DNA of 64,000 nucleotides from Haliclystus octoradiatus. Taxonomy: Eukaryota > Cnidaria > Staurozoa > Stauromedusae > Haliclystidae. Made by a program: the position numbers and the translations under genes. The notes beneath the pieces were generated by a model. The model ran no database searches and had not been told where the DNA came from. It saw only the letters and a program-made list of their open reading frames with translations. This document shows, one piece after another, positions 62,201 through 64,000 of the stretch. The first letter of the stretch is position 1; the number at the start of each line of letters is the position of its first letter. Location of the stretch: assembly GCA_916610825.1 (NCBI GenBank), contig OU744447.1, positions 18,941,563 through 19,005,562 of the forward strand, written 5' to 3'.

Positions 62201-64000
62201 AAAATCTACGTGTAGACTAGAGCCCTGTCTTCCTAAGATCTGTATATAGTCTGCGTGCAGACTAGACCCCAAACTACCATCAGTCTACTTACAGTCTACG
62301 TGCAGATTAGAGCCCAGTCTTCCTATGAGCTGCATACAGTCTACGTGTCGACTAAACCCAAAAATACCAACAGTCTGCATACAGTCTACGTGCAGACTAG
62401 GGCCCAGTCTCCCCTTTAACAGCATAAAGTCTACAAGTAGACTAGACCCAAAAACACGTACATTCTCCATACAGTCTAGGTGCATACTAGAGCCCAGTCT
62501 TCCCATGATTTGCACACAGTCTACATGTAGATTAGACCAAAAACTTCCAAAAAGTCTGCATAAAATCTACGTGCAGACTAGAGCCCTGTGTTCCTAAGGT
62601 CTGCATATAGTCTTCGTGCAGACTAGATCCCAAACTACCATCAGTCTACGTACAGTCTAGGTGCAGATTAGAGCCCAGTATTCCTCTGAACTGCATACAG
62701 TCTACGTGTCGACTAAACCCAAAAATACCAACAGTCTGCATACAGTCTTCGTGAAGACTAGAGCCCAGTCTCCCCTTTAACAGCATACAGGCTACAAGTA
62801 GACTAGACCCAAAAATACTTACAGTCTGCATGCAGTCTAGGTGCAGACTAGAGCCCAGTCTTCCCATGAACTGCATACAGTCTACGTGTAGACTAGACCC
62901 AAAAATACCGTCTGCATTCTGTCTATGTGCAGACTAGAGCGCAGTCTTCCTACGGTCTGCGTACAGTCTACATGCAGACTAGACATCAAACTATCACCAG
63001 TATACGTACATTCTACCTGCAGACTAGAGCACAGTCTTTCTACGATCTGCATACAGTCTACATGCAGACTAGACCCCAAACTACCATCAATCTACGTACA
63101 GTCTACATGCAGACTAGAGGCCAGTCTTCCTACGGTATGCATACAGTCTATGTGCAGACTAAACCCCAAACTATCACCATTCTACGTACCGTGTACGTCC
63201 AGACTAGAGCCCAGTCTTCCTCTGAACTGCATACAGTCTACGCTCAGACTAGACCCAAAAATACCTACAGTCTGTTTACCGTCTACGTGCAGACAAGAGC
63301 CCAGTCTCCCCTTTAACAGCATACAGTCTACGTGTAGACTAAACCAAAAAATACCTACCGTCTGTATACAGTCTACGTGCAGACAAGAGCCCAGTCTCCC
63401 CTTTAACAGCATACAGTCTACGTGTAGACTAGACCCAAAAATAAGTACAGTCTGCATACAGTCTAGGTGCAGACTAGAGCCCAGTCTTCCAATGAACTGC
63501 ATACAGTCTACGTGTAGACTAGACGTAAACTTCCAAACAGTCTTTAAAAAATCTACGTGCAGACTAGAGCCCAGTCTTCCCATGAACTGCATAAAGTCTA
63601 CGTGTAGACTAGACCAAAAATACCAACAGTCTGCATACAGTCTATGTGCAGACTAGAGCGCAGTCTTCCTACGGTCTGCGTACGGTCTACATGCAGACTA
63701 GACCTCAAACTTTCACCACTATACGTACATTCTACCTGCAGACTAGAGCACAGCCTTTCTACGATCTGCATACAGTCTACATGCAGACTAGACCCCAAAC
63801 TATCACAAGTCTACGTACCGTGTACGTGCAGACTAGAGCCCAGTCTTCCTTTGAACTGCTTACAGTCTACGTGTAGAATGGACCAAAAAATACCAAGAGT
63901 CTGCATACAGTCTACGTGTAGACTAGACCCAAAATTACCAACAGTCTTCATACAGGCTACGTACAGACAAGGGCCCAGTCTCCCCTTTAACAGCATACAG
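53262..64000. repeat. Long duplication P2 (copy of P1, runs off the window)
   Basis: Copy of 33,930-44,848 lacking 180 bp. It contains U3 (54,072-59,340), an X patch (to about 59,756) and V3 (60,905-62,303). The deletion junction is at 60,904/60,905, inside a GACTAGACC-AAA sequence common to all B units, as expected for exchange between misaligned repeats. The window end (64,000) equals P1 position 44,848, so the true right end of the duplication is not visible. Confidence 0.9.
60893..60914. other. Junction of a 180-bp in-register deletion
   Basis: P2 reads GTAGACTAGACC (60,893-60,904) and then AAAAACTACC. In P1 the same left part is at 41,561-41,572, and the right part resumes at 41,753 as CCAAACTACC. 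Exactly four monomers are removed and the A/B alternation is kept. The three units that P2 lacks but P1 has include the unusual ACCTAAACTTCCAAAC unit and its TTTAAAAAATC neighbour. Confidence 0.85.

Larger units (their letters stand above)
1..64000. repeat. Satellite array of 45-bp monomers in alternating A/B dimers (90 bp), fills the window
   Basis: Every stretch I read resolves into units of about 45 bp that begin with GCATACAGTCTACGTG or a close variant (ACGTACAGTCTACGTG, GCATATAGTCTGCGTG, GCATAAAATCTACGTG). About 1,420 units fit, all in one orientation. Units alternate between class A (AGAGCCCAGTC then TC-rich) and class B (AGACCC then A-rich), giving a 90-bp dimer. No break larger than a few bases occurs, and there is no poly-A tract, target-site duplication, transposase-like frame or low-copy segment. 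Variants occur in a fixed order that repeats over kilobases, which is higher-order repeat organisation. Seen directly: periodicity, orientation, absence of other sequence. Inferred: a eukaryotic heterochromatic satellite. I do not recognise the family and cannot assign a species. Confidence 0.97.

Noticed and set aside
339..63876. About 200 open reading frames of 60-282 codons on both strands
   Set aside because: They overlap each other in several frames, repeat a 15-residue period, start at arbitrary ATGs inside monomers and end at recurrent frame-shifting units. No ribosome-binding, splice, promoter or poly-A context is visible, and the same DNA is open on both strands because the monomer lacks stops in those frames. 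I treat them as satellite artefacts, not genes.
1..64000. CRISPR array (regular short repeats)
   Set aside because: CRISPR arrays have identical repeats separated by unique spacers. Here the whole 45-bp unit is repeated, nothing is spacer-like, the units vary throughout, and no cas genes are present.
1..64000. CENP-B box or alpha-satellite relation
   Set aside because: The unit is 45 bp, not about 171 bp, and I find no TTCG...CGGG arrangement matching the 17-bp CENP-B box. A centromeric role remains possible but is not shown by sequence.
1..64000. Coding repeat gene (mucin-, silk- or keratin-associated-like protein)
   Set aside because: A real repeat protein would keep one frame. Here 46-, 44-, 41- and 38-bp units and the TAA in CCTAAG are themselves conserved and copied, so the array does not protect a frame.
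1..64000. Transposable element or retroelement insertion
   Set aside because: No unit-free interval, terminal repeat, poly-A tract or target-site duplication was seen from end to end.
1..64000. SMAD-type GTCTG/CAGAC elements as regulatory sites
   Set aside because: CAGAC and GTCTG occur in almost every monomer because they are part of the basic CAGTCTGC/GCAGAC dyad, so their number says nothing about regulation.
1..64000. tRNA or other structured RNA genes
   Set aside because: The hairpins are the short monomer dyads. No clover-leaf, no conserved RNA-gene boxes and no non-repetitive structured stretch was found.

Overview
The whole 64-kb window is one uninterrupted tandem-repeat (satellite) array. 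I see no gene, RNA gene, transposable element, CRISPR array or unique sequence in it. This points to a eukaryotic nuclear genome, in a heterochromatic, centromeric/pericentromeric, subtelomeric or sex-chromosome type of locus. I do not recognise the satellite family, and the sequence alone does not name the organism.

The unit is a 45-bp monomer, about 1,420 copies, all in the same orientation. Two monomer classes mostly alternate, giving a 90-bp dimer. Class A carries AGAGCCCAGTC followed by a TC-rich stretch. Class B carries AGACCC followed by an A-rich stretch. Each monomer contains a near-perfect dyad (AGTCTAC-GT-GTAGACT type) and appears to be built from four 11/12-bp subunits related to CAGTCTRCRTR. 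An exemplar dimer has 42 G+C of 90, with more A and C than T and G on the given strand.

Above the dimer level the array is a patchwork of higher-order blocks copied over long distances. From left to right: block V1 (1-1,399); a mosaic zone with few long exact copies (1,400-4,659); a 1,260-bp tandem duplication (4,660-7,133); a second mosaic zone (to 8,351); U1 (8,352-13,530) overlapping Q1 (12,225-17,385, containing T0); S1 and R1 (16,411-22,314); T1 (22,315-23,936); S2 (24,148-26,452); a zone with a 180-bp tandem duplication (26,453-27,329); R2 (27,330-31,175); a bridge similar to part of U1 (31,176-32,166); T2 (32,167-33,788); P1 (33,930-44,848, containing U2 and V2); Q2 (44,825-49,985, containing T3); R3 (49,986-53,112); and P2 (53,262 to the window end, containing U3 and V3). 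P1 and P2 are almost identical over about 10.7 kb and differ by one 180-bp deletion plus a few substitutions that I could spot.

Indels between block copies are mostly whole monomers or dimers (90, 180, 1,260 bp), as expected for in-register unequal exchange. Rare odd-length monomers (38, 41, 44, 46 bp and an 11-bp internal duplication) act as lineage markers. The long open reading frames on both strands follow from a 45-bp (3 x 15) unit lacking stops in some frames, and I do not annotate them as genes. Block boundaries were found by eye from shared variants, so most are good to roughly +/-30 bp.
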